64,000 nucleotides of DNA from Candidatus Colimorpha pelethequi (GTDB lineage Bacteria; Bacteroidota; Bacteroidia; Bacteroidales; P3). Shown here piece after piece: positions 55,880 to 64,000 of the stretch (position 1 is its first letter; each line of letters opens with the position of its first letter). The DNA lies in contig JAGHVO010000026.1 in the NCBI GenBank assembly GCA_018064245.1, positions 1 through 64,000 on the forward strand, read 5' to 3'. The translations under genes and the position numbers were made by a program. Under the pieces are notes generated by a model. The model made no database searches. It was given only the letters and a program-made list of their open reading frames with translations, and had not been told where the DNA came from.

Positions 55880-55934
55880 GATCACCGAAGGATCACCGAA
55901 GGATCACCGAGAGATCACCGAGAGATCGCCGAAA
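55880..55934. repeat. Five 11-bp tandem repeats in the 55453-56278 gap
   Basis: Five end-to-end units of GATCACCGARR (55880-55890, 55891-55901, 55902-55912, 55913-55923, 55924-55934). Copies 1-2 and 3-4 are identical pairs and the fifth has diverged. Eleven bases is about one helical turn. The rest of this 826-base gap is very AT-rich, with no gene I can support. Confidence 0.9.
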
Positions 55935-56182
55935 AGAGACTGTAGTTTACTGATTTACAATTAATTAAAATGTTAAAAATACAATTGGTTGATTTACTGA
56001 ATTTTGAACAAAATCTGACAATTAAAAAATGAGCATTGTTATTTTAATTTATCTTAAATAAAAGCATAGATTTTATTGCAACTTATCAAAATCGGAGGCC
56101 GTTTTATCCATTACAACAAGAAACGATTTACCACTCAAAATAAATTCAAAGCAACCTATTGAAACAATCTTTGGAGGAACAA

Positions 56183-56214
56183 TTTGTTGGAATGCGAAAA
56201 AAAACGTATTTTTG
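56183..56214 (+). promoter_or_regulatory. Strong Bacteroidota promoter for the M28-gldFG run
   Basis: TTTG at 56183-56186, 20 bases, then TATTTTTG at 56207-56214. It lies 65 bases before the start of the M28-like gene and probably serves the genes after it. Confidence 0.65.
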
Positions 56215-56278
56215 CTATTTGGCGTAAATATATATATATTTATAAAAAATTAAATATCAAAAACATATCAAGACAATT

Positions 56279-57760
56279 ATGAGAGGAAAAGGTTCGCAAG
56301 TAGCTACGGTGAACTTCAAATCACTGTTTTTCATGTTGTGGTGCATCGCCATTTCGGCAGGTTTTGTACAAGGTCAGGATGTTTCCACATCAAACCTGAT
56401 GCGCCATATTCAGAATCTCTCCGCATCGGAATTCGGAGGCAGGCTGGCAGGTACACAAGGATACATGGATGCCGCAAAATATGTAGCCGAAGAGTTGCAG
56501 AGCTACGGCATCAAGCCCTACGATGAAAGCTGGGGCCAACTGTTTGAAGTGGAATGCAACGAGGTGGAAAATTGCACTTTCAACACATACGTAAACGACA
56601 ATGACGAGCGCACCGTTTATGTGCTGGGACGCGACTTCGTTTGCGGCAGCATGACCGGTCGTGGCTACGCCGACGCCAACGTGGTCTTTTGCGGCTACGG
56701 CATCGACGCACCCGCCTTCAACGAATATGCCGACGTGGACACCCGAGGCAAGATTGTAATGGTGGTTACGGGCGTTCCTGATTTCCTGCCCACTTCCATC
56801 ACGCAACCGTACGCCACGCTGCGCGACAAAGCACGCACAGCCAAAGCACATGGCGCCGTGGCATTGGTAGTTGTGAACCGTGCGGAGAACTGTCGTCGCA
56901 ACGAAGTGCAAGGCATGAACTACTGCGGAGAAGGTCCACATCTGGCCACTTTCCCCATCGTGCAACCCACAATGGAATGTGGAGAGTTGTTGATGGAAGG
57001 CGAGAAGAGCACCATTGAAAAGACCATGGCCACGATAGACGAGACGCTCAAACCCCAATCGTTTCACCTGTTGAAAAAATTCGAGATTGACGTCAACGCA
57101 CGCTATCAACCGCGCGCACTTACCGCCAACATTGTAGGATTCTTGAAAGGCTGGGACAAGAAAATGGACCAAGAACTCATCGTGGTGGGAGCCAACCTTG
57201 ACCACATCGGCATGCAAGGCGAGACCTGCCTGTTTCCTGGATCGGACGACAACGCCTCCGGAGTAGCCGCCCTGCTGGAGACCGCCCGACTGCTCACCAA
57301 ATATGAGAACCGTCCTCGCAGAAGCGTGGTGTTTGTAGTGTTCTCAGGCAGCGAAATACAGCACCTTGGCTCACAGATTTTCCTCTCCAATTTTGAAGAC
57401 ATCAAAAAAATTGAGGCTTATGTAGGCGCCGAGCGCATTGGCAACGGCGACAGCATCGTAGTAACGGGCAACGGAAGATATCCCGCATTGTGGGAAATCG
57501 CGCACAAAAACGATTCCACCATCGGAAAACTCGCCACGGGAGTGAAGACCATGCCCAAAGGCGACGCCGCACCTTTCGCCCAAGTAGGCATTCCTTCGAT
57601 AGTGTTCTGCACCTTGAACGGAAACCGCTACGCACATGTTCCCAGCGACAAGCCCGAGAACATCAACCGCGAGATAATCACCCAAAGCGCCCAGCTGATG
57701 TTCTTGACAATCAAAGAACTTACCGATGGCGACTATAGAGGCAGAAGCAAGAGAAGATGA
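56279..57760 (+). CDS. M28-fold exported protein, probably without peptidase activity
   Basis: A 493-residue exported protein with a hydrophobic N-terminal segment (about residues 14-31), a PA-type insert (about 130-250) and an M28 zinc aminopeptidase fold (about 285-480). The fold is clear from GSDDNASGVAALLETARLL, but the metal site is altered: GAHxDH is GANLDH (N306), the usual catalytic EE pair is S358-E359 in SGSEIQHLGS, and the conserved LDMIG aspartate is E385 in GAERIG. The aspartates 323-324 and H453 remain. I infer loss of peptidase activity. It lies 78 bases upstream of gldF. The ATG at 56279 has a strong promoter upstream. Confidence 0.8.
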   Translation: MRGKGSQVATVNFKSLFFMLWCIAISAGFVQGQDVSTSNLMRHIQNLSASEFGGRLAGTQGYMDAAKYVAEELQSYGIKPYDESWGQLFEVECNEVENCTFNTYVNDNDERTVYVLGRDFVCGSMTGRGYADANVVFCGYGIDAPAFNEYADVDTRGKIVMVVTGVPDFLPTSITQPYATLRDKARTAKAHGAVALVVVNRAENCRRNEVQGMNYCGEGPHLATFPIVQPTMECGELLMEGEKSTIEKTMATIDETLKPQSFHLLKKFEIDVNARYQPRALTANIVGFLKGWDKKMDQELIVVGANLDHIGMQGETCLFPGSDDNASGVAALLETARLLTKYENRPRRSVVFVVFSGSEIQHLGSQIFLSNFEDIKKIEAYVGAERIGNGDSIVVTGNGRYPALWEIAHKNDSTIGKLATGVKTMPKGDAAPFAQVGIPSIVFCTLNGNRYAHVPSDKPENINREIITQSAQLMFLTIKELTDGDYRGRSKRR

Positions 57761-57838
57761 GATTTTCAGATTGACTGATAAACTGATTTTCAATCATCTT
57801 AACTCCCAAATATCAATTTTTAATTATCAATTATCATA

Positions 57839-58573
57839 ATGTACGCACTTTACAAAAAGGAGCTTTCGAGTTTTTTCTCGTCATTGATAGGCTACCTCAC
57901 CATTGTGGTGTTCCTCATCTTGACAGGGTTGATGCTGTGGGTGTTCCGCTCCGACTTCAACATACTGGATTACGGCTTTGCAGGCATGGACGGACTTTTC
58001 CAGATCGCCCCGTTCCTATACTTGTTCCTCATTCCAGCCATCACAATGCGTTCGTTGGCAGAAGAAAAGAAAAACGGCACCATGGAACTGCTGCTCACCA
58101 AGCCTTTGACAGATATGTCGATCATCTGGGCCAAATTTCTGGCAGGATTCACGCTGGTGTTCATCTCGTTGATTCCCACACTGATTTGCTACATCACGGT
58201 ATATAGTTTGGGAGACCCCGTGGGCAACATCGATACAGGCAGTGTTGTAGGTTCCTATATTGGACTCCTCTTTTTAGGAGGCGCATTTGTCGCCATCGGA
58301 CTTTTCGCCAGTTCGCTGACCAACAGTCAGATCGTGGCCTTCATCGTAGCCGCCTTGCTCTGCGCATTCGCTTATTTAGGTTTTGAAACCTTGCATTACA
58401 TGGATTTCTTGGGCGACGTTGACCTGCTGGTGAAGTCGCTCGGCGTACGTCACCACTACGAATCCATCAGTCGTGGCGTAATAGACACCCGCGACGTGGT
58501 CTATTTCCTGAGCGTCATCGCACTTTTCCTCCTGTTGACCCGTATGGTGCTTCAAACCAGGAAATGGAAATAA
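57839..58573 (+). CDS. gldF: GldF-like ABC transporter permease
   Basis: A 244-residue ABC-2 type permease with six hydrophobic helices. The opening MYALYKKELSSFFSSLIGYL and the segment IPAITMRSLAEEKKNGTMEL followed by LTKPLTDMSIIWAKFLAG are typical of GldF. In gliding Flavobacteria GldF, GldG and the ATPase GldA form a transporter needed for motility; in non-gliding Bacteroidales the pair is kept with unknown substrate. The ATPase gene is not in this window. gldG follows after 78 bases made of CCTTAA-type repeats. Confidence 0.9.
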   Translation: MYALYKKELSSFFSSLIGYLTIVVFLILTGLMLWVFRSDFNILDYGFAGMDGLFQIAPFLYLFLIPAITMRSLAEEKKNGTMELLLTKPLTDMSIIWAKFLAGFTLVFISLIPTLICYITVYSLGDPVGNIDTGSVVGSYIGLLFLGGAFVAIGLFASSLTNSQIVAFIVAALLCAFAYLGFETLHYMDFLGDVDLLVKSLGVRHHYESISRGVIDTRDVVYFLSVIALFLLLTRMVLQTRKWK

Positions 58574-58577
58574 GCGA

Positions 58578-58607
58578 CCTTAACCTTGACCTTAACCTTA
58601 ACCTTAA
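58578..58607 (+). repeat. Hexamer tandem repeat between gldF and gldG
   Basis: Five units of CCTTRA (58578-58607), followed by TAATTCTCAATT. The same arrangement recurs at 61635-61664, and a decayed version follows clc at about 36390-36425. Confidence 0.85.
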
Positions 58608-58651
58608 CTAATTCTCAATTCGATAATCTCCCAATCTCCTAATTTTCTACC

Positions 58652-60418
58652 ATGAAAAAGGACAAAGACAACAAAAAACGGAACCTAAGACAGGCAAGCT
58701 GGATTGAGTTGGGTGCAGGTATCCTACTCATCATCTTCGCCAACATCATAAGCAACTACCTCTTCGCCCGCATCGACCTCACCGCCGAAAAACGCTACTC
58801 GCTGACACAGGCCACCAAACAGTTGGTGAAAAGCATCGACGAACCCGTGCTGTTCCGAGTCTATCTCAAAGACACCGCGTCGGCACCTTTCCCCGCAGAC
58901 TTCAAACGGTTGCAGAACGAGACCAAGCAGATGCTCAACCAGATGAGGGCCTACAACAAGAACATCCAATACGAATTTGTGAACCCCAACAGTTTCACCA
59001 ATCCCGAAGAGCGCAGAGGTTTTTATCAGAAGCTGATACAAAAAGGCATTCAGCCCACCCAGATACAGACCGGCAACGGCAGCGGAATGACGCAGACCAT
59101 CGACATCGTGCCCGCTGCCACGGTAACCTACAAAGGCCGCGAAACCGCCATACAGCTGCTGCAGCAACAAAAATACGTCTCGCAAGACGAACTACTGAAC
59201 AACTCCATCCAAAACCTTGAATATGTGCTGTCGAACGCCATCCGCTCCTTGGCGCGCGTGGACCAGCCCAGAATCGGATTCCTGGCAGGACACGGAGAAC
59301 TCGGTGGCGGCAACCTCTACGACATCCAGTCGGCATTGCAGGAATACTACGCCCTCTCCTACGTAAGCCTCGACTCCAACATCAACGTTCTCACAGGTCG
59401 CCAGCAGAAATCCGACTCCTCGTTCGGGTTCTACAACAAATACGACCTCCTGATAGTATCCAAACCCACGCAAGCCTTCAACGACAAAGACCTCTACATC
59501 CTCGACCAATATGTGATGTATGGCGGCAAGATACTCTGGCTTATCGACCCGCTTGACGCCGACTTGGACAGCCTTGCCCGCCAGCCCCAGATGGCCGCCA
59601 CACGCTACAACCTGCGTCTCGACGAAATGCTGTTCAACTACGGCGTGCGCATCAACCCCGACATCATCATGGACGTGCGTTGCCGACCCATACCCATGGC
59701 AGTAGGAATGGTGGGCGACAAGCCACAGCTGAAATTCTGTCCATGGTACTATTTCCCCGAAATCGTACCCACAGCGCAGCATCCTATCGTTCGCAACCTC
59801 GACTTGATCAAGACCGACTTTGTAAGCAGCATCGACCTCATAGACAACGACGACGATGTGGAAAAGACCGTATTGCTCACCACGTCGGAATATTCGCGCG
59901 TGAAGAACGCTCCTGCCATAATTGACCTTAACGACGGAAAAATAGAGCCCGACCAGCGTCTTTACAACAAACAGAACCTTCCCATTGCCGTATTGCTGGA
60001 AGGCAGTTTCAAGTCGATGTTCCGCAACCGCCTCTCGCCCGAATTCACCGAGCAAGCCGCCATGGGATTCAAAGAAAGCAGCAAACCCACCAAGATGATC
60101 GTAATCTCGGATGGTGACATGATCAAGAACCGCTACAACTACAACGACGGATCGGGATATCCCATGGGCTACGACAACTACACCAACACACTCTACGCCA
60201 ACAAAGAGTTCATCCTCAATGCAGCGAACTATCTCACCGGCGACGAAGGCTTCATGTCCAGTCGCAGCAGAGAGATCAAACTGCGCAAGATGGACGCCAT
60301 GAAGATACAGTCCAACCGCACCAAATATCAGCTGCTGAACGTGCTCCTGCCTTCGGCAATAATCCTGGCCGCCGGAGCAGTGATCCTCTTCCTGAGAAAA
60401 AGAAAATGGAAGAAATAA
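58652..60418 (+). CDS. gldG: GldG-like substrate-binding component of the Gld ABC transporter
   Basis: A 588-residue protein with a membrane helix near each end (about residues 20-38 and 562-582) and a large periplasmic part. ANIISNYLFARIDLTAEKRYSLT opens the GldG/ABC_transp_aux domain, and RPIPMAVGMVGDKPQLKFCPW and KMIVISDGDMIKNRYNYNDGSG are conserved parts of the family. It pairs with the GldF permease upstream. ATG 58652 begins the charged cytoplasmic head (MKKDKDNKKRNLRQ). Confidence 0.9.
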   Translation: MKKDKDNKKRNLRQASWIELGAGILLIIFANIISNYLFARIDLTAEKRYSLTQATKQLVKSIDEPVLFRVYLKDTASAPFPADFKRLQNETKQMLNQMRAYNKNIQYEFVNPNSFTNPEERRGFYQKLIQKGIQPTQIQTGNGSGMTQTIDIVPAATVTYKGRETAIQLLQQQKYVSQDELLNNSIQNLEYVLSNAIRSLARVDQPRIGFLAGHGELGGGNLYDIQSALQEYYALSYVSLDSNINVLTGRQQKSDSSFGFYNKYDLLIVSKPTQAFNDKDLYILDQYVMYGGKILWLIDPLDADLDSLARQPQMAATRYNLRLDEMLFNYGVRINPDIIMDVRCRPIPMAVGMVGDKPQLKFCPWYYFPEIVPTAQHPIVRNLDLIKTDFVSSIDLIDNDDDVEKTVLLTTSEYSRVKNAPAIIDLNDGKIEPDQRLYNKQNLPIAVLLEGSFKSMFRNRLSPEFTEQAAMGFKESSKPTKMIVISDGDMIKNRYNYNDGSGYPMGYDNYTNTLYANKEFILNAANYLTGDEGFMSSRSREIKLRKMDAMKIQSNRTKYQLLNVLLPSAIILAAGAVILFLRKRKWKK

Positions 60419-60544
60419 TACGGTGATCGGTGAACTGAGAACTGTTGATTTGTTGATCTGTTGATTTGTTGATTTGAAAGATTCTATTCACAATTCACCG
60501 TTGGGAATTTGAAAATTACAAGAATATAAAATAAAAAGTCCAAT

Positions 60545-61615
60545 ATGAAGAAACGCAATCTCATCATCATAGGTATCGTAGCTGTAATTGGCATCGCGAC
60601 ACTGATTATCGCCAACATCGGCGGCAAGGACGCCACCTTTGACCAAGACTACCACATTGCCGACCCCGAGACCATCACGAAGATTTTCTTGGCCGACAAG
60701 GAAAACAACAGCATTCTGCTGACCCGCAACGAAGACAGCACCTGGATGGTGGACGAGACCTATCCCGCCAGTCAACCTTTGGTGGACATGCTGCTGGAAA
60801 CGATGAACAAGATGCGCATCCGCAGTCAGGTGAACAAAGCCGCCGTGGCCAACATCATCAAAGACATCGCCGCCAACGGAACCAAAGTGGAGGTCTATCA
60901 GACACGCTATTTCATCAATTGGTTCAAAGGCAAACTCAAACTCTTCCCCCACGAGAAACTGACCGCCACATACTTTGTGGGACGTGAAACCCAAGACCAG
61001 ATGGCCTCCTACTTCTTCCGCGAAGGCGACAAATATCCCTTCATCATCCATATTCCTGGATTCCGCGGCAACCTCACGCCACGCTTTCCCACAGATCCCT
61101 TGGCATGGAGAAGCCACAGCATCGTAGATTGGGACGTGCGCCACATTCAGTCCATAGAGATGCAGATTACCGACAGTCCCGAGCAGTCATTCATCGTGCG
61201 GCGCAAAGGCGACACCTTCGAGATGGAACTTACCGCCACGCACCAAGTCGTGCCGCAGTTCGACACCATGCGCATGGCGCAATTGCTCTCCTCTTTCACG
61301 CAACTCAACTTTGACGAATTCGCCAAGGCAGTGCCACAGGTAGAGCTCGACACCACCTTCAGCAAAGCACCGCGCACCATTCTCACCATCACCGACATCA
61401 ACGGCAACAAGCGTCAGTTGAAGACCTATCTGAAATACAGCAATCCCAACGACCTGAAGAGCATGCCCGACACGGCAATGTACAGTGTGTTCGACCTCAA
61501 CAGACTCTACGCCATCTTGGACGACAAAGACACCGTTCTTATACAATATTATGTGTTCGACAATATCCTCCAGCCCGCAAGTTTCTTCTTGGGCGAAGAT
61601 GTGTCGCTGTATTAA
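60545..61615 (+). CDS. DUF4340 domain protein
   Basis: A 356-residue protein with an N-terminal membrane anchor (LIIIGIVAVIGIATLIIA, about residues 5-22) and a periplasmic remainder. The segment TITKIFLADKENNSILLTRN then WMVDETYPASQPLVDMLLET matches the DUF4340 pattern. In bacteria DUF4340 genes commonly sit next to GldG-type ABC transporter genes, as here, so it is probably an accessory of that transporter. The 126-base gap to gldG holds TTGATTTG-type repeats. Confidence 0.8.
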   Translation: MKKRNLIIIGIVAVIGIATLIIANIGGKDATFDQDYHIADPETITKIFLADKENNSILLTRNEDSTWMVDETYPASQPLVDMLLETMNKMRIRSQVNKAAVANIIKDIAANGTKVEVYQTRYFINWFKGKLKLFPHEKLTATYFVGRETQDQMASYFFREGDKYPFIIHIPGFRGNLTPRFPTDPLAWRSHSIVDWDVRHIQSIEMQITDSPEQSFIVRRKGDTFEMELTATHQVVPQFDTMRMAQLLSSFTQLNFDEFAKAVPQVELDTTFSKAPRTILTITDINGNKRQLKTYLKYSNPNDLKSMPDTAMYSVFDLNRLYAILDDKDTVLIQYYVFDNILQPASFFLGEDVSLY

Positions 61616-61634
61616 TGTTGATTTGACCTCTTAA

Positions 61635-61664
61635 CCTTGACCTTGACCTTAACCTTGACCTTGA
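61635..61664 (+). repeat. Hexamer tandem repeat upstream of surE
   Basis: Five units of CCTTRA (CCTTGA x2, CCTTAA, CCTTGA x2), followed by the same TAATTCTCAATT tail seen before gldG. It ends about 20 bases before the surE start. Confidence 0.85.
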
Positions 61665-61685
61665 CTAATTCTCAATTTATAAAAC

Positions 61686-62477
61686 GTGACTTCCAATTCT
61701 GAAACTCAGCCCTTGATTCTCATCACCAACGATGACAGCGTACATGCCAAAGGCATCAAAGTGCTGACAACTATCGCCCGCGAATTTGGCGACGTGGTAG
61801 TGGTTGCTCCCGAAACCAATTCCTCGGGACTGAGCCAGTCACTCACCATGAGTCGGCCGCTACGCGTCCGCAAAATCCTGGAACAGGAAGGACTACACAT
61901 CTACGCCTGCGACGGCACGCCAACCGACTGCGTGAAACTGGGGTCACAACATTTCTGTCCGCGCAAACCGAACTTGATTCTGTCGGGTATCAACCACGGA
62001 AGCAACTCCTCCATCAACATCCTCTACAGCGGCACGATGGGTGCCGTAATCGAAGCCACCGCCAACGGCTTCGACGCCATCGGTTTCTCGTTGCTCAACC
62101 ACAGCACCGATGCCGACTTCACACCAGGAATACCTTACATCAAGGAGATTATCGCCAAAGTGTTGCAACACGGACTGCCCGACGATGTGTCGCTCAACGT
62201 GAACATTCCCGACCTTCCCGCCGAGGAACTCAAAGGCATCCGAGTATGCCGTGAAGCCAAAGCAGCCTGGACCGACAGTTTCGAGGAGCGCCACGACCCC
62301 GCAGGAAGACCCTATTGGTGGCTCACGGGAGAATTTGTCTGCAACGACAAAGACCCCAACACCGACGAAGGCGCACTCTGTCAAGGTTACGTATCAGTGG
62401 TACCCGTACACCCCGACTACACCTGCTTCGAGGCGATTCCTACCATCAAAGAACTCTTCAATACAAGTGAAAGATAA
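61686..62477 (+). CDS. surE: 5'-nucleotidase SurE
   Basis: A 263-residue metal-dependent nucleotidase that removes phosphate from nucleoside 5'- and 3'-monophosphates. The metal-binding aspartates are in LITNDDSVHAKGI (residues about 11-23), the serine in NSSGLSQSLT, and the asparagine in SGINHGSN (about 99-106). The start is a GTG; no ATG fits before the conserved first strand LILITNDD. The usual NDDG glycine is serine here, a modest change next to the metal ligands. The next gene starts two bases after the stop. Confidence 0.92.
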   Translation: MTSNSETQPLILITNDDSVHAKGIKVLTTIAREFGDVVVVAPETNSSGLSQSLTMSRPLRVRKILEQEGLHIYACDGTPTDCVKLGSQHFCPRKPNLILSGINHGSNSSINILYSGTMGAVIEATANGFDAIGFSLLNHSTDADFTPGIPYIKEIIAKVLQHGLPDDVSLNVNIPDLPAEELKGIRVCREAKAAWTDSFEERHDPAGRPYWWLTGEFVCNDKDPNTDEGALCQGYVSVVPVHPDYTCFEAIPTIKELFNTSER

Positions 62478-62478
62478 T

Positions 62479-62760
62479 ATGTTGGACTACTTCAAACAAA
62501 ATGACTACAAGACAGGCGTGATTGCCGGACTGGGCGCCGAAGTGCTGACAGGACTGCTCATCTGGTTGGGACTTGTCATTGCACAGGAACCCGTAATGCC
62601 TCACTTGCGCTGGTTTGGCGGCATATTCATCCCCATACTACTCATCCTACGCTACTATGCCAAGAAGAACAGCTACGAAAAGACTTGCAAAGCCCTCATC
62701 GTGACATTCTTTCTTACATTCCTCATTTACATTGCATTAGTCCTGAAATACATAAACTAA
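62479..62760 (+). CDS. Small membrane protein of unknown function
   Basis: A 93-residue protein, MLDYFKQNDYKTGVIAGLGA at its start, with three hydrophobic segments (about residues 13-35, 42-56 and 69-90). The ATG at 62479 lies one base after the surE stop, so translation is probably coupled. A longer open frame in this phase runs back inside surE but has no membrane pattern and is not used. I recognise no family. It could be a small subunit or quality-control factor, but that is a guess. Confidence 0.75.
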   Translation: MLDYFKQNDYKTGVIAGLGAEVLTGLLIWLGLVIAQEPVMPHLRWFGGIFIPILLILRYYAKKNSYEKTCKALIVTFFLTFLIYIALVLKYIN

Positions 62761-62771
62761 ACAACCAATCC

Positions 62772-63563
62772 ATGGCCCAAGGGAAACACATCTGCGCAGA
62801 GCTGAAGCAAATCCGCCGCACCATTGCGGAGGAGAACGGCATTGCGTTGGAAATACCCGAATGTACTTTCGAAGGAGAATGTTCAGGTACCTGTCCCAGA
62901 TGTGAGGCCGAAATGCGCTACCTTGAGAACCAACTCGCCAAACGACTGTCGCTGGGCAAAGTCGCCACCGTTGCCGGACTGATGTTGACCCTTGCATCTC
63001 CTGCTGCGGCGCAAACCGACAAAGTGGGAAATGGCACAAATAACAAACCAATGCCTGACACCATCACTACGGGGAACTACAATTTCATCAAATGTAAAGT
63101 GATAGATGACAGCACACTCAAACCCATTCCTTTTGCAAAAATCATCCTCAAAAGAGGAACTGCGCCAGAAAGCATTGAGACCGATTTCGATGGAACGTTT
63201 ATTATGCGTCAATTGCCCAATGAAGACCTGACAGTGGAGGTTCGTTGCAATGGTTATTATTCTCGAGAATTGAATATTCCGTTGGACACAACAAGACTGG
63301 AAACACTTTCCATTGCACTAAAAAAGGATTCGAACCATAAGGATTCTCCTCAAGTTGCAAAGATGCATGCAAACAATTTTGATGAAGGAACTATCGTAGT
63401 AGAGAATAGAGCAAAAAGATCACAAGGAAATAACCAGCTTAGGGGTGCAGTTGCAGCAGAAATCCAGGTCGTCTTGGGTGGTACACCCGCTTCACTGAAC
63501 GGCGACGACCGAGCAAGACAACCAATCCTAAAGCCCGTCGATCCACAACATCAAGGAAAATAA
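62772..63563 (+). CDS. Zinc-ribbon-headed protein with carboxypeptidase-regulatory-like domain
   Basis: A 263-residue protein whose first 50 residues nearly repeat those of the TonB-C protein at 32560-33330: CAELKQIRRTIAEENGI, then cysteines C31, C37, C41 and C44 in CTFEGECSGTCPRC. A membrane helix or signal (about 58-80, ending ASPAAAQ) follows. Residues about 110-185 form a carboxypeptidase-regulatory-like beta sandwich (VIDDSTLKPIPFAKIILKRG, TDFDGTFIMRQLP), the fold found at the N terminus of TonB-dependent receptors. The tail is low in structure. It begins 11 bases after the small membrane protein gene. Confidence 0.78.
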   Translation: MAQGKHICAELKQIRRTIAEENGIALEIPECTFEGECSGTCPRCEAEMRYLENQLAKRLSLGKVATVAGLMLTLASPAAAQTDKVGNGTNNKPMPDTITTGNYNFIKCKVIDDSTLKPIPFAKIILKRGTAPESIETDFDGTFIMRQLPNEDLTVEVRCNGYYSRELNIPLDTTRLETLSIALKKDSNHKDSPQVAKMHANNFDEGTIVVENRAKRSQGNNQLRGAVAAEIQVVLGGTPASLNGDDRARQPILKPVDPQHQGK

Positions 63564-63611
63564 ACTCATTAACACATACATCAATCTCTTAACTCCTAAC
63601 TCTTAACTAAA

Positions 63612-64000
63612 ATGAAATACTACATCATCGCCGGCGAAGCCTCTGGAGACCTGCACGGAGCCAATCTGATGCGAGCCATTATGGCACACGATTCCGATGC
63701 GGAAATCCGTTTCTGGGGCGGTGATGCCATGCAAGCCGTGGGCGGCACGATGGTAAAACACATCAAAGACCTCGCCTACATGGGTTTTATCGAGGTGATG
63801 CTGCATCTCAAGACCGTATTGGGCAACATCAGCTTCTGCAAAAAGGACATCGTCGCCTTCAACCCCGACGCCATCATCTATATCGACTACCCCGGTTTCA
63901 ACCTCAAGATAGAAAAATTCGCCAAGGCCAAGGGCTTCCGCAACTTCCACTACATCTCGCCACAGCTGTGGGCATGGAAGAAAGGACGCATCAAGAACAT
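63612..64000 (+). CDS. lpxB: Lipid A disaccharide synthase LpxB (partial, runs off the window)
   Basis: The first 129 residues of LpxB, the glycosyltransferase that joins two acylated glucosamines in lipid A synthesis at the inner membrane. MKYYIIAGEASGDLHGANLM is the diagnostic opening. FWGGDAMQAVGG, MGFIEVMLHL and IDYPGFNLKI follow, and YISPQLWAWKKGRIKN reaches the window end. ATG 63612 fits the family start. The sequence stops in open frame at 64000, so the C-terminal two thirds are missing from view only. Confidence 0.93.
   Translation, partial: MKYYIIAGEASGDLHGANLMRAIMAHDSDAEIRFWGGDAMQAVGGTMVKHIKDLAYMGFIEVMLHLKTVLGNISFCKKDIVAFNPDAIIYIDYPGFNLKIEKFAKAKGFRNFHYISPQLWAWKKGRIKN

Noticed and set aside
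55880..55934. Possible CRISPR array
   Set aside because: The repeats are 11 bp and directly adjacent with no spacers, and no cas gene is nearby.
62251..62478. Extended start of the small membrane protein inside surE
   Set aside because: The extra residues are proline/threonine-rich noise from the surE sequence; ATG 62479 directly after the surE stop fits better.

Overview
The window looks like a chromosomal segment from a member of the Bacteroidota, most likely the order Bacteroidales. The grounds are: promoters of the TTTG-N19/20-TAnnTTTG type upstream of several genes; a type IX secretion (T9SS) C-terminal sorting domain; GldF/GldG homologues; BspA-like leucine-rich repeats; a transketolase split into two genes; and family members (NhaD, CstA, SurE, LpxB) whose sequences look Bacteroidales-like. 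I cannot place it at genus level. I saw no tRNA, rRNA, CRISPR array, transposase or integrase.

Layout. 0.2-4.1 kb: housekeeping (MBL/beta-CASP nuclease, CstA transporter, secreted tyrosine-rich repeat protein). 4.1-17.8 kb: an AT-rich accessory block that reads as a defence island. It starts with a GC-rich, hairpin-filled non-coding stretch and a decayed ATPase gene. Then come a single-chain restriction-modification-specificity enzyme, a GIY-YIG protein with a frameshift, a large metallophosphoesterase-STAND NTPase, an AlbA_2/Schlafen-type ATP-binding regulator, and an AAA_14/DUF4143 ATPase preceded by three palindromes spaced exactly 33 bp. 17.8-24.1 kb (minus strand): a small gene between two copies of the oxyR 3' end, oxyR with a probable operator, a Cas4-like nuclease, a LOG-family hydrolase, and transketolase C and N subunits with a secreted vWA protein between them. 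24.5-31.9 kb: yidC, nhaD, an overlapping membrane-anchored gene of unknown role, and two polysaccharide genes (Wzz-like and O-antigen-ligase-like). 32.5-36.4 kb: a TonB-C protein, an OmpA-like lipoprotein and a ClC channel.

36.4-51.4 kb: a surface-protein island with three very large secreted proteins (eight CARDB repeats; RHS/YD repeats; a T9SS-sorted adhesin). It is bounded by the clc 3' end and a second, synonymously diverged copy of that 3' end 12.6 kb away. Next to it is an LRR gene plus a 65-residue peptide gene, flanked by 35-bp direct repeats and closed by a strong terminator. 51.6-55.5 kb (minus strand): a DUF4234 membrane protein and a 1078-residue fused iron-sulfur/flavin amine dehydrogenase. 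56.2-64.0 kb: an operon-like run of an M28-like protein that has lost key metal ligands, gldF, gldG, a DUF4340 gene, surE, a small membrane protein, a zinc-ribbon-headed protein, and the start of lpxB, which runs off the window.

How it fits together. The clearest accessory biology is the four-gene set at 6.0-16.0 kb (modification/restriction, GIY-YIG, metallophosphoesterase-STAND, AlbA_2), which I infer to be anti-phage or anti-plasmid defence. The second theme is modular growth at gene 3' ends: both oxyR and clc have a second copy of their last codons on the far side of inserted cargo. A third theme is low-complexity intergenic repeat DNA that has entered coding sequence at three places: the CARDB gene, the RHS signal peptide and the amine dehydrogenase.
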